A stretch of DNA of 48,092 bases from Candidatus Levyibacteriota bacterium (GCA_027459745.1 DAIDHL010000002.1:77564-125655), one strand, 5' to 3'; numbered from the stretch's first letter, positions 25,288-32,959 are shown. The notes: generated by a model not told the origin, from the sequence alone. Program-made: numbers and translations.

Positions 25288-25293
25288 AGTATA
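25288..25293 (-). promoter_or_regulatory. -10 box of the DUF1801 gene
   Basis: TATACT on the minus strand, six bases before the ATG. No clear -35. Confidence 0.45.
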
Positions 25294-25454
25294 ACAAAGT
25301 CCGTGTTCTAGTGAAGCTGTGCAAGATTTGAAGCTAGGAGAAAGTAATCTCTGAAACTAAGTTTTTTTCTCCGCGACATTCGTGCACCACGAACGCATTT
25401 TATGGAGACAAATAACAACTATAACTCTTCTATTTTTATTTCAGATTAATATTC

Positions 25455-26273
25455 TTACTGTGTTTCTTGCTGAGGGAGAATAATTCGATGATTAGCAAGG
25501 TAAAGTTTTCCTGCATATCGACGACTGAGATGAATAGGAGGGAAGAATTGTTCTATAGATTCTCTTCCGTAATCATAATATTTATCATGAGGTGCAGGAG
25601 GTAATGTTTTTGATCTTGTTGGGGGATTTATTAGTAATGTATTTACGGCATCCTTAAACCATTTGAACCCAGCACCTAATTCAAGTGTTGCTTTTATCAA
25701 ATCATTTGAATCATGAAGTGTGGATAGAAGATTTTCAACTCCAAATTTCCCAAGCAGAAAAGTGGGAACGCCTATAATAGCTATTATTGCATCTGCGACA
25801 AGACTTGCTTCAAGTTGTATGGCTTTTTCACCTGTAAGAATTTGATCTAGTCCTTTTTTCACTGAGCGATCTAATAGAGATAAATAAACGTTTTTATCAA
25901 TACGATTATTAGTCTTATCCATCATTTGTTGTGTCAAACCATTATCATCGATAAAAATATCACCAGTACCTCTGGCAAAGTTAGTGGTGACTATAACATT
26001 ATCAGATACTTGATCCTTTCTTGCCATAGAATTTATATCACCTGCATTTACAAAAGCTAATGTGTCTCCTATTGGAGTAGCGTGTCCTCTCATGTTAACT
26101 CTACCATCAGAGATTGAAATCTGGGTACGCAATTGAGTAAGGCGACTAAACTGTTCTAACGCAGGTATGTTTAAATGCACGTCTCCATAAAAATTGCCAT
26201 TATAAGCCCACTGTATATTATGAGGCCTTTTTTTAGGTTCTTCTTGTTGCGGTGAAGATTCGGGAAGTGCCAT
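25455..26273 (-). CDS. Unrecognised 272 aa protein
   Basis: I do not recognise a family. The first 110 residues are polar and beta-like (NIQWAYNGNFYGDVHLNIPA, VNMRGHATPIGD), followed by a helical part with one possible membrane or buried hydrophobic helix (ADAIIAIIGVPTFLLGKFG, about 165-183) and a proline-rich tail. No signal peptide. The gene is real by its promoter: perfect TTGACA, 17 bp, TATACT, six bases to ATG. It is a single gene with 170-330 base gaps on both sides. Confidence 0.6.
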   Translation of the reverse strand: MALPESSPQQEEPKKRPHNIQWAYNGNFYGDVHLNIPALEQFSRLTQLRTQISISDGRVNMRGHATPIGDTLAFVNAGDINSMARKDQVSDNVIVTTNFARGTGDIFIDDNGLTQQMMDKTNNRIDKNVYLSLLDRSVKKGLDQILTGEKAIQLEASLVADAIIAIIGVPTFLLGKFGVENLLSTLHDSNDLIKATLELGAGFKWFKDAVNTLLINPPTRSKTLPPAPHDKYYDYGRESIEQFFPPIHLSRRYAGKLYLANHRIILPQQETQ

Positions 26274-26279
26274 TTATGA

Positions 26280-26308
26280 AGTATAGCGAAATAGCCTCAA
26301 CGTGTCAA
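26280..26308 (-). promoter_or_regulatory. Promoter of the 25455-26273 gene
   Basis: Perfect TTGACA (26308-26303), 17 bp, TATACT (26285-26280) on the minus strand, six bases before the ATG. Confidence 0.8.
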
Positions 26309-26406
26309 ACTATAGGGCTATATTCTGTAATTAATTTCTAAAGGGGGAGGCTCGTTTAACTCGCGAGAAGATTCTTGCTAATGCAGAATGCTCTTCTTGA
26401 AAAGTC

Positions 26407-26443
26407 ATAAAAAAAGCTGGGATTTGACCTAACTTTTTTATGA
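26407..26443. terminator. Bidirectional terminator-like hairpin
   Basis: A-run, imperfect GC-containing stem (GCTGGG with CCTAAC, loop ATTTGA), T-run. It would give a U-tract on either strand. It sits between two divergent genes, where no terminator is needed, suggesting that a gene has been lost here. Confidence 0.45.
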
Positions 26444-26609
26444 ACTCCCTCGACTTAGAATCTTTATAAGTCTAGATTTTGAACCTATCATTCAGACAAT
26501 GCAGGATTTGCGATATATCGGAGAGCTCAGGCAGAGATAGATATAAATTCAAAGGCTGAAATATAATCATCAACAAAAACTCCTGCTATAATTAGTTAAC
26601 GTAAAACCT

Positions 26610-27023
26610 ATGAAGTCAGTTTTTATCCTCATTTTACTAATTGTAATTGCAGCATCTGCGTTTGTGGGATACAAGGTTTATCACAGACTTCAGGTACGGC
26701 ATAGTTTGGGACGCAGTGCTGGTGGGCAATCTAGTGGCTTAGGTAATAAACAAGAAGGAACAGTCCCCCAAAGTGGCGATCTTTGTGGGGGCACTGGTGG
26801 CAACGGAGAAATTGTGAGCCTGGAAAACAATGCATTTACTCTCAAGCTAAATAACGGCAATAATAGAACTATTCACCTTACAACTCAAGCAACCATCAAA
26901 ATTTCAGGAGGTTCTTCTTCTGCATCTGAGTCAGATTTGAAAGTTGGTGACAGGGTAACTTTAATGGGTGGATCAAATCCCGATGGCAGTTTTACCGCAA
27001 ATGGCGTATATGTTTGCAAATAA
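26610..27023 (+). CDS. Signal-anchored DUF5666-like protein
   Basis: 137 aa. An N-terminal signal anchor (VFILILLIVIAASAFVGYKV, about 4-23) and a Gly/Ser-rich linker lead to a small beta domain at about 60-137: GEIVSLENNAFTLKLNNG, LKVGDRVTLMGG, DGSFTANGVYVCK. This pattern matches DUF5666, an OB-like domain of unknown role on the outer side of the membrane. A cysteine pair (LCGG and the C-terminal VCK) could form a disulfide. The YdcF-like gene starts four bases later. Confidence 0.7.
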   Translation: MKSVFILILLIVIAASAFVGYKVYHRLQVRHSLGRSAGGQSSGLGNKQEGTVPQSGDLCGGTGGNGEIVSLENNAFTLKLNNGNNRTIHLTTQATIKISGGSSSASESDLKVGDRVTLMGGSNPDGSFTANGVYVCK

Positions 27024-27027
27024 TAGT

Positions 27028-27657
27028 ATGAAAAAATCTCTTTTCATCCTCTCAATTCTTGTTGTAGTTGCCCTCCTTTCCTATGTCGCATTGGTATTTT
27101 ATGTTGGCAATGTGGCAAAGCAAGATACAAAAATAAAATCAGATGTTATTGTCGTTTTGGGTGAGGGAGCAATTGGAGGTACTTCCTGCTTTGGTCCAAT
27201 ATGCAAACAAAAAGGCTTTATGCCACATCCTCAATACAACCCCTGCTTAGTTGCACGAATAGATCACGCTGTTGATCTTTACAATAACCACTACGCTTCA
27301 AAAATTCTCATGTCTGGTGGAACAGACAAGGAAGATAACAAAAATGAAGCAGAAACGATGAAAACAATTGCTATAGCAAAGGGTATCCCAGAAAAGCACA
27401 TCTTACTGGAAAAAGCATCAACTTCAACCTATGAAAATCTTGCGTTCTCTCAAAAAATACTTGATAAAGCTCACCTTAAGTCAGCAATCATTGTTACTGA
27501 TCCTGCTGCGAACGCTAGAGCTGGACTTGTGGCTTCAAAATTACATTATCAATACTCTCTGTCTCCTGATATGAATACCCCCTGCTCGCATAGAAGTGAT
27601 TATGTTGTAAGAGAACCCTTAGCAATAATTGCCTATTTCCTCACTGGCAAAATATAA
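27028..27657 (+). CDS. YdcF/SanA-like DUF218 membrane protein
   Basis: Membrane-anchored protein of the DUF218 (YdcF/ElyC/SanA) family, linked to envelope metabolism; the exact reaction is unknown. An N-terminal membrane segment (LFILSILVVVALLSYVALVF) is followed by the domain: SDVIVVLGEGAIGG, RIDHAVDLYNNHYASKILMSGG, the acidic NEAETMKTIA, STSTYENLAFS, and IIVTDPAANARAGLVAS. Four cysteines occur in the outside domain. The start is ATG 27028 (MKKSLFIL), four bases after the DUF5666-like gene; an upstream in-frame start at 26968 would lie inside that gene. The two are probably one operon. Confidence 0.82.
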   Translation: MKKSLFILSILVVVALLSYVALVFYVGNVAKQDTKIKSDVIVVLGEGAIGGTSCFGPICKQKGFMPHPQYNPCLVARIDHAVDLYNNHYASKILMSGGTDKEDNKNEAETMKTIAIAKGIPEKHILLEKASTSTYENLAFSQKILDKAHLKSAIIVTDPAANARAGLVASKLHYQYSLSPDMNTPCSHRSDYVVREPLAIIAYFLTGKI

Positions 27658-27782
27658 GTGACTAAAAGTATTGCAAACTAAAATGAAGTTATAATAAACC
27701 TCTACCCATTACACTCTGAGGCTCTAAATCTAACCTTTCTCCCTCTAGTTGAATATGTAGAGAACTATTTTTTACTCTTGGA

Positions 27783-28172
27783 TCATACGACAATATGATC
27801 TTCTTTTGTCCATCCAGGTTCTGAGTATAGTTCTACTAGACATTCATCATCACTCGTAGCCCAATGAACATCCCCAGGATAGATAGTATATTTATCTCCT
27901 GTCTTTAGTGTTATTGTTTTCTCTCCAATATGAAGTTCCATAGTCCCAGAGATTACTGTATACTTCTGTGTCATTTTCAAATGCTTATGTGGTTTACTTT
28001 GTATAATTACTTCAATGGCGCGATCATATTCAGGATGGTCAGAAACTGGTTCCAGTTCACAAACAAAATGCATACCCCTTCCATCGAGATCATATGCGGC
28101 TTTCCCTGGATATTTACTATTGAGTAGTTTAAGAATACGTGAAGAGCGCTGTTGCGGAGTTTCTTGTTTCAT
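27783..28172 (-). CDS. Cupin-domain protein
   Basis: Small cupin (129 aa). The beta-barrel motifs are visible: SKPHKHLKMTQKYTVISGTMEL (first motif with two His) and TGDKYTIYPGDVHWATSD (second motif with a His), suggesting a metal site of the kind seen in sugar-phosphate isomerases or mannose-6-phosphate isomerase type II cupins. Substrate unknown. The frame is open to a TTG at 28220, but TATAAT at 28180-28185 lies seven bases before ATG 28172 and fixes the start at MKQETPQQRSS. Confidence 0.8.
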   Translation of the reverse strand: MKQETPQQRSSRILKLLNSKYPGKAAYDLDGRGMHFVCELEPVSDHPEYDRAIEVIIQSKPHKHLKMTQKYTVISGTMELHIGEKTITLKTGDKYTIYPGDVHWATSDDECLVELYSEPGWTKEDHIVV

Positions 28173-28179
28173 TAGTGTG

Positions 28180-28185
28180 ATTATA
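28180..28185 (-). promoter_or_regulatory. -10 box of the cupin gene
   Basis: TATAAT on the minus strand, seven bases before ATG 28172. It decides the start. Confidence 0.5.
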
Positions 28186-28356
28186 TCACCAGGTCTAATC
28201 CTACTGTGAATAATTTTCAATTGAGACCAAGATACTACGAGTACTGGGGATAAGTTTTTGCTCCCATCAATTAGCGTATTTAGAACGAGCTTTCTGGAAT
28301 CAGAGGAAGTATATCAACCAACTTTTGTTTAAGTAGTAACTAAAGCTTATGCGATA

Positions 28357-28362
28357 TATAAT
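28357..28362 (+). promoter_or_regulatory. -10 box of the 28372-29714 pair
   Basis: TATAAT, nine bases before ATG 28372 and only three before ATG 28366. No good -35. Confidence 0.45.
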
Positions 28363-28371
28363 AAAATGGCT

Positions 28372-29124
28372 ATGCCACTAGATTACATAAAATCAGCAGA
28401 AAGATGGCAAAGATATGGCGAAACATATCATGACGAGGCAAGAGTATATTACTCAGATATAAATAAGGCTTGTTTAACAATTGCTACATTTTTAATTGGA
28501 TTTATAGGCGTCTTCCTACAACTTAAACCTATTAACACAGACTTACTTATTAATAAAATAATCATTTTAATTGCCTTCATTAGTCTTGTAGCTTCTATTG
28601 GTTTTGGCATCTACTTAATTTATCGATCCAACAAATTCCTAAATCGTGCAGGAGATTACTATGAAACGCTCTCTGAAAGACTACATTTATGGATAAGCTC
28701 TCACAATCAACATACAGGAATGGAATATCCAAAAGAGATATATAAAGGAATTACCCTTAACGAAGGACTAAATGCTACATTATCCTATGTGCAAATAGGA
28801 TTTCTTGCATTCGGGTTTTTATGTATCTTCTTTTACCTATTTTTACGAATGCTTAGCATAGAGCCTACCGTTGCTACATATCAAGGAAAAACAGCGCAAG
28901 AATGGTCAAATCTTTACACATCCACTAGTAGGAAGCTTAATACCACTCTGCTCTGCTTTAATCAGCCTAATGAAAAGAGTTGCAGCAAATACGAAACACC
29001 AGGATGGACATGGGGGTATGGAGGTAAACAAAGTTGTGACAGGAGTAAAGTAACAACTGTTGGAGATATTATCTGGTATTGCAATAACTGTAGCATTCCA
29101 ATACCAACGATTAAATCGCAGTAG
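28372..29124 (+). CDS. Three-TM membrane protein of unknown function
   Basis: 250 aa. A charged amphipathic N terminus (KSAERWQRYGETYHDEARVYY) precedes a pair of membrane segments (about 36-52 and 60-84), a cytoplasmic helical loop and a third segment (about 140-162). The C-terminal domain (about 165-250) contains four or five cysteines (LLCFNQPNEKSCSK, SCDR, WYCNNCS). I do not recognise a family; the helical N terminus plus paired membrane segments recalls SLATT-type effector proteins, but the match is loose. ATG 28366 is also possible; the -10 box favours 28372. The PIN-domain gene starts 20 bases after its stop, so they are likely a two-gene operon. Confidence 0.6.
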   Translation: MPLDYIKSAERWQRYGETYHDEARVYYSDINKACLTIATFLIGFIGVFLQLKPINTDLLINKIIILIAFISLVASIGFGIYLIYRSNKFLNRAGDYYETLSERLHLWISSHNQHTGMEYPKEIYKGITLNEGLNATLSYVQIGFLAFGFLCIFFYLFLRMLSIEPTVATYQGKTAQEWSNLYTSTSRKLNTTLLCFNQPNEKSCSKYETPGWTWGYGGKQSCDRSKVTTVGDIIWYCNNCSIPIPTIKSQ

Positions 29125-29144
29125 AAGAAATACTATTCAAAATT

Positions 29145-29714
29145 GTGAATGATAATAATGAAATCTTAACGCACAAGGGTAAGCAATATAACTTTCTTCT
29201 TGATACAAGCGCTATTATCTATTTTGAAAAGATGTGGCAACAATGCGGAGCAAGTATTTTTACTGCACTTAACGAACTTTCAGATGTCAATTTTTTTGTC
29301 TGCAACATGGTTCTTTCTGAATTTATAAGTGGACCAAATAGATTTGATCCTACCCAACTTACCATCTTCTTTGATCATGTACTCAATGCTGAATCAGCAA
29401 TGAATCCTGATATGAAAGAGAATCGATTTATTGTTGAGGAAGATGGAGAACTAAAATATATTGTACTTAACAGAATTTCCCCAACTGATTACGCTCAAAT
29501 TTTACTTTGCCAAAATCACCCACAACTCACGCTTGTTACAAATGATCGAAGAATGTTAAGAAGTGGAGCGCATGTAATTCCTGGAAGAATAATAGGAATA
29601 CCTGCCTTACTTAATCGACTTCTCTCTGTTTATCCAGAAAACCAAAGATTGTTAACATTAAGGGATACTGCAGATCGAATTTTTGACAAAAAACGTGCAA
29701 TCAAGATTACTTAA
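29145..29714 (+). CDS. PIN-domain nuclease
   Basis: Probable Mg-dependent ribonuclease of the PIN family, the fold of VapC toxins. The four acidic positions are visible: D20 in FLLDTSAIIYF, E59 in VLSEFISG, D115 in SPTDYAQIL and D134 in LVTNDRRML. At 189 aa it is longer than a typical VapC (about 130) and has no small VapB antitoxin gene next to it. It starts with GTG 20 bases after the membrane-protein gene, and its stop overlaps the stop of the convergent HEPN-like gene within TTAA. Partner and target are unknown. Confidence 0.8.
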   Translation: MNDNNEILTHKGKQYNFLLDTSAIIYFEKMWQQCGASIFTALNELSDVNFFVCNMVLSEFISGPNRFDPTQLTIFFDHVLNAESAMNPDMKENRFIVEEDGELKYIVLNRISPTDYAQILLCQNHPQLTLVTNDRRMLRSGAHVIPGRIIGIPALLNRLLSVYPENQRLLTLRDTADRIFDKKRAIKIT

Positions 29715-30568
29715 TTCCAACCTTTATAAACTTCAAATAAATCCACGAAAACTTCTACGACAACTGAAATTGTGAGCAAATCCTGTAAAGCTACCTCTTT
29801 GCGAATTATATTATTCTGGATATTCTCAAAATCAACGATAGGATCTGTATAATGAATGGTAGGATTTTTTATAACTTCATATACACTTTGTAACTCAGCA
29901 TCATTCTTAGGAAAAAGTGGGGGTTTTTTTATTTCTTGTAAAACATCAACATAGTAATCCTTCTTATACTTCTCTTTACTGAATTCTTCTACGAAATAGT
30001 CCAATAAGGCTAGCAATGTCTGCATTGCTTCTCGCAATCTTTTGTTGTTCTTCCCATCAATAACCCTTTTGTCAGCGTACAGGAAAAACTTATAACAAAG
30101 TCCTGTTAATTTACCCGTATCATCCTGGCTGAGATTTAATACATATTGCAGATTCTTAACGCCACTTTGAGATTTATTTGTTGCTGTTGTTAAACTTTTG
30201 ACAATTTGGTCATATACCTCCTGAGAGCTAAACAAGGCTATGAGAACCTTTTCATCATCAGCAAACATTTTCTTATACTTTGGTGGCAAAGGGTCAAGAT
30301 GCTTGTTAATGGCGGAAGTATATACTTGCTTTGCTATATCAATATGTCGTTGCCCTTTATAGAGAAGCCGTGAGCGATCAATTGTTTTACCATGTGTATA
30401 TTCACTCCTTATCTTATAAAACTCAACAAACCATTCTTTGAGTTTCACCTTTTCACTCTCGCTAGCAAATTTGAAATGCGCATGTCTGGAAAGATTACAT
30501 CTATGGGCAATAAGACTCCTGACGAGATATTTGAGGAATATAAAATGAAGAAGGAAGTAGAACGCCAA
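29711..30568 (-). pseudogene. HEPN/Apea-like protein, probably N-terminally truncated
   Basis: The frame encodes a helical protein whose recognisable part starts near FKFASESEKVKLKEWF and contains YKIRSEYTHGK, an R-x4-H motif (R54, H59) typical of HEPN ribonucleases and the Apea-like group. The rest (about 60-285) is helical and unrecognised. No ATG precedes the motif; the only starts are TTG codons such as 30568, inside an opposite-strand recombinase fragment. The first 32 or so residues are simply the antisense of that fragment, so the original N terminus seems to have been lost at a junction near 30475. A functional shortened protein cannot be excluded. Confidence 0.55.
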
Positions 30569-30820
30569 AAGCTACTAGAAGCGCAAAAGAAAATAGAAGG
30601 AGGCAGCAGGGACTGGAGGGAGAAAGCTTCGAACTTCTTTTTACTTTGTTGTGATGCGACAAACAAGTTTTTGAGAGCTACAGAAGAACAACAATACCAT
30701 TTTTTACGAGCTGTATCTTCAGACCTGTTTTTGGATAACAAAAAGGTTGTCGTTACGCACCAATTTCCATTTTCGGAGCTGTTAAAAAAGCATGATCATC
30801 CTGGTATGCTCCGCGACTAG
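30482..30820 (+). pseudogene. C-terminal remnant of a large serine recombinase
   Basis: About 112 codons matching, from family knowledge, the end of large serine recombinases: a charged coiled coil (FEEYKMKKEVERQKLLEAQ), then ASNFFLLCCDATNKFLRATEEQQYHFLRAVSSDLFL and DNKKVVVTHQFPFSELLKK, equivalent to the usual pattern of F-x-G, KR-x-I-L, LG-N-x-x-L and a final beta strand. The catalytic and DNA-binding domains are absent. Its stop codon TAG (30818-30820) lies inside the 3' end of tRNA-Asn, suggesting that the recombinase once sat at an attachment site in this tRNA gene. Confidence 0.65.
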
Positions 30821-30880
30821 GATTCGAACCTAGAACCTTGAAGTTAACAGCTTCCTGCTCTACCGTTGAGCTATCGCGGA
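30809..30880 (-). tRNA. tRNA-Asn (GTT)
   Basis: 72 nt cloverleaf on the minus strand. Acceptor TCCGCGA pairs with TCGCGGA; D arm GCTC/GAGC; anticodon stem GAAG/CTTC with loop CTGTTAA, giving anticodon GTT; T arm CTAGG-TTCGAAT-CCTAG. The discriminator is G and the genome continues CAT, so the full CCA end is not encoded. The outermost anticodon-stem pair is a G-A mismatch. Confidence 0.93.
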
Positions 30881-31003
30881 ATATTAATTGTTAAACATCA
30901 GCCTCGTTGTCAATGGCTGAATGTGTGGTTATTTTATCATCAAAGATCGTGGAAATCTACTCCGAGTAATTTATTTTCACGATAATAGAACAATATCCAT
31001 AAA

Positions 31004-31324
31004 TTATTTACCAGAACGTAGAGCAAGAATAAAGCTAAATACAAAATAGAGTAAAAGCAGCTGCCAAAAAATAATAGAAAAAAGTACAGTTCCCAGGATG
31101 ACAGAGATCATTTCTCTATGCCAACCAGATGGAGAAACAAAAAGGGCGGCTACCCTGCCTGAAATAAAAAGAATTATTAGCCCAAGAAAGGGTGTAAAAA
31201 TAACCGGTAAAAGAACTGGTCGTCTTACAATGGTGCGTGAAGAGATAAAAGGATTAAAAGTTAATCCCAACAAGGTTTTTGTCCAAACATAACTTATAAA
31301 GATAAAAAAAATGCTTTTTCTCAT
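31004..31324 (-). CDS. Small polytopic membrane protein, third gene of the ECF sigma operon
   Basis: 106 aa with about three hydrophobic segments. It contains KTLLGLTFNPFISSRTIVRRPVLLP, an Arg-rich cytoplasmic loop, followed by FTPFLGLIILFISGRV. I do not know a named family, though similar short proteins near sigma factors seem familiar from CPR genomes. The start is ATG 31324 (MRKSIFFIF), 13 bases after the previous gene; the frame stays open to 31366, but that would overlap the preceding gene. Confidence 0.65.
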   Translation of the reverse strand: MRKSIFFIFISYVWTKTLLGLTFNPFISSRTIVRRPVLLPVIFTPFLGLIILFISGRVAALFVSPSGWHREMISVILGTVLFSIIFWQLLLLYFVFSFILALRSGK

Positions 31325-31337
31325 AAAGTTAAGATTA

Positions 31338-31583
31338 TTAATAAAAGTGCATGAGTCCCAAGCCACCGAAAATCTTCAAGATACTGTCGTCATAAGATTT
31401 GCCAAACACAAATTGAAGAATTAACGAGAGCAAAAAAGCCAAGGGAATAAGGATTCTATAGGGACTCTCTCCCAAAGCACTTGCTATCCAGGAGAAGAAA
31501 TCTGGGAAGGGGACACGCTGCATCAATTGCTCTTGTTCATGTGCTCGCTTTTGCAGCTTTTGTAAAAAATCAGACTCGTTCAT
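31338..31583 (-). CDS. Single-pass membrane protein, candidate anti-sigma factor
   Basis: 81 aa. A charged, Gln/Glu-rich cytoplasmic N terminus (DFLQKLQKRAHEQEQLMQ) is followed by one strong membrane segment (ILIPLAFLLSLILQFVFG, about 44-61) and a short tail. It starts 14 bases inside the 3' end of the ECF sigma gene. Position and layout match small membrane anti-sigma factors, but no zinc-binding HxxxCxxC motif is present, so this role is inferred from context only. Confidence 0.65.
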   Translation of the reverse strand: MNESDFLQKLQKRAHEQEQLMQRVPFPDFFSWIASALGESPYRILIPLAFLLSLILQFVFGKSYDDSILKIFGGLGLMHFY

Positions 31584-32103
31584 AATGTTTTATAAATTGC
31601 TGTCTTGCCCGGTAAAGCAGAGATTCTGTTGCTTTGTGAGATAAATCAAATTCAATTGCCAATTTTTTTACTGGCACGTGATCTTCATAGTGTAACTTCA
31701 GAATTTTCTGGTGCTTATATGACAAGCATCGTAATGTAGCTTCGATATTATCACGTAGCTTATTTTTTTCGAACTGAAAATCCGGACTATAAATTTCTTC
31801 AGCAACTAATTCTAATAAAGGAATCTGTGATAGTAAAAATGTTTTAATTCTTTTTTTACGATAGAAATCAGCTACTTTATGGTGCGCAATTTGAAATAAC
31901 CAGGCACTCAGCTTTTTTTCATCCTTAAGCATAATTATGGAGTCAATTGCTTCGAAAAAAATGTCATTTGTGATATCCTGAATATCTTCTTCACGACCGA
32001 GTTTAGTTCGGAGAAAACGTGCTATTTTAGGTGCGTAAGTATTATGAAAAGTTGTTATAGCTTGGAAATTACCTTGCTTTAAGTTCTCTACTAACGATTT
32101 CAT
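31570..32103 (-). CDS. ECF-type RNA polymerase sigma factor
   Basis: Sigma-70 family factor of the extracytoplasmic-function type, 177 aa. Region 2 spans about 10-85 (FHNTYAPKIARFLRTKLGREEDIQDITNDIFFEA and KKLSAWLFQIAHHKVADFYRKKR); region 4 lies at about 120-175 (ATLRCLSYKHQKILKLHYEDHVPVKKLAIEFDLSHKATESLLYRARQQF) with the helix-turn-helix. A TATACT lies nine bases before the ATG. Two small membrane-protein genes follow, overlapping or nearly so, suggesting envelope-signal control. Confidence 0.88.
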   Translation of the reverse strand: MKSLVENLKQGNFQAITTFHNTYAPKIARFLRTKLGREEDIQDITNDIFFEAIDSIIMLKDEKKLSAWLFQIAHHKVADFYRKKRIKTFLLSQIPLLELVAEEIYSPDFQFEKNKLRDNIEATLRCLSYKHQKILKLHYEDHVPVKKLAIEFDLSHKATESLLYRARQQFIKHYERV

Positions 32104-32136
32104 GCTGGAAGTAGTATAGCAAAGATAGACAAATAA

Positions 32137-32529
32137 TTACCGCAGAGTGATGATTAGTTCTCGATTCCTAGGACCATCTAGCTCAATTAAGACGATGCGC
32201 TGCCATGTTCCCAAAAGCAGTTGAGTATTTTCTACAGGTATATTTACTGAGGGTCCAATCATTGATGACATAATATGATCTGGTGCATGTTCAGGATCAT
32301 GAGGATGACGATAGTTTAATGTAGGTGCTATAGCTTCTAAAGCCTCAAGTAAATCCAAATCAGTGCCCGGATCCAGATCTGCTGTAGTTATACTCGCAGT
32401 GGTATGCAGGACAAAGATGGAACAGATTCCAGTTTGGAAGTTATTTTGCGTGAGGAATGTTTGTAGATGGTCAGTGATGTCGATTACTTGTTTTTTCTTT
32501 TGTGAGCTAACCTTTAATTTCAAATGCAT
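32137..32529 (-). CDS. YjbQ/UPF0047 family protein
   Basis: 130 aa protein of the YjbQ family, reported to have weak thiamine-phosphate synthase activity, true role uncertain. Signature stretches: GICSIFVLHTTASITTAD, DPEHAPDHIMSSMIGPSVNIPV, LLLGTWQRIVLIELDGPRNREL. The conserved His residues of the metal-like site (LHTT, PDH) are present. A TAGAAT lies six bases before the ATG (32536-32541). Confidence 0.92.
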   Translation of the reverse strand: MHLKLKVSSQKKKQVIDITDHLQTFLTQNNFQTGICSIFVLHTTASITTADLDPGTDLDLLEALEAIAPTLNYRHPHDPEHAPDHIMSSMIGPSVNIPVENTQLLLGTWQRIVLIELDGPRNRELIITLR

Positions 32530-32577
32530 AAAATCATTCTAAGACTAGAATGTTACTTTTATGTAAGATTTATTGAG

Positions 32578-32949
32578 TTATCTGGAATTAATTTTCCTTT
32601 GTGCAGATCTTTTTAATCCCGCTTGCTCTGGCCTGCTATAAGGAGTTCTCTTAATACTTAGCTGAAATAATCGTCCAGTTCTTGTACTAGCTTTTTTGTC
32701 AATATATGGGTTAAGTTTGTCTGCATTGTTTGAATTGTCATTATTACCATTGGAGGTGATTTTACCTGCTTGATCTTCTAGTTTCACACCTTCTGGGGTT
32801 AACGCCTGATACATTCCACTGCTATAAATTCTAGCTGGAAGAGGGATTCTAGTATCTGCTGCTGCTCCACTAGCCGTCACAATTGCAGCCGCAGCTAATG
32901 GGCGTACAACTTCTCCGACTCTACGAATAGTTTCTCCTAATACAGCCAT
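32578..32949 (-). CDS. Unrecognised 123 aa protein
   Basis: Alanine-rich, moderately hydrophobic N terminus (about 16-32), then a polar, Asn-rich middle and a basic C terminus (KRTPYSRPEQAGLKRSAQRK). No family recognised. The N terminus could be a weak signal sequence. A promoter (TTGTAA, 17 bp, TATTAT) ends ten bases before the ATG and supports expression. Confidence 0.45.
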   Translation of the reverse strand: MAVLGETIRRVGEVVRPLAAAAIVTASGAAADTRIPLPARIYSSGMYQALTPEGVKLEDQAGKITSNGNNDNSNNADKLNPYIDKKASTRTGRLFQLSIKRTPYSRPEQAGLKRSAQRKINSR

Positions 32950-32959
32950 AATAAGCTGA

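Larger units (their letters stand above)
26274..26609. other. Intergenic region between divergent genes
   Basis: 336 bases. It holds the promoter of the minus-strand gene (26280-26308), a terminator-like hairpin (26407-26443) and a TATAAT at 26587-26592 before the plus-strand gene. A 25-codon minus-strand ORF starting at 26409 (MTFQEEHSALARIF) is possible but has no promoter or neighbour support. Nothing else is recognised. Confidence 0.5.

Noticed and set aside
28173-28220. TTG-initiated extension of the cupin
   Set aside because: It crosses the TATAAT box seven bases before ATG 28172.
29145-29714. Canonical VapBC toxin-antitoxin pair
   Set aside because: The upstream partner is a 250 aa three-TM protein, not a small DNA-binding antitoxin, and the PIN protein is longer than VapC.
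30392-30481. N-terminal part of the recombinase-fragment ORF
   Set aside because: These codons are only the antisense of the HEPN-like gene; recombinase similarity starts after about 30482.
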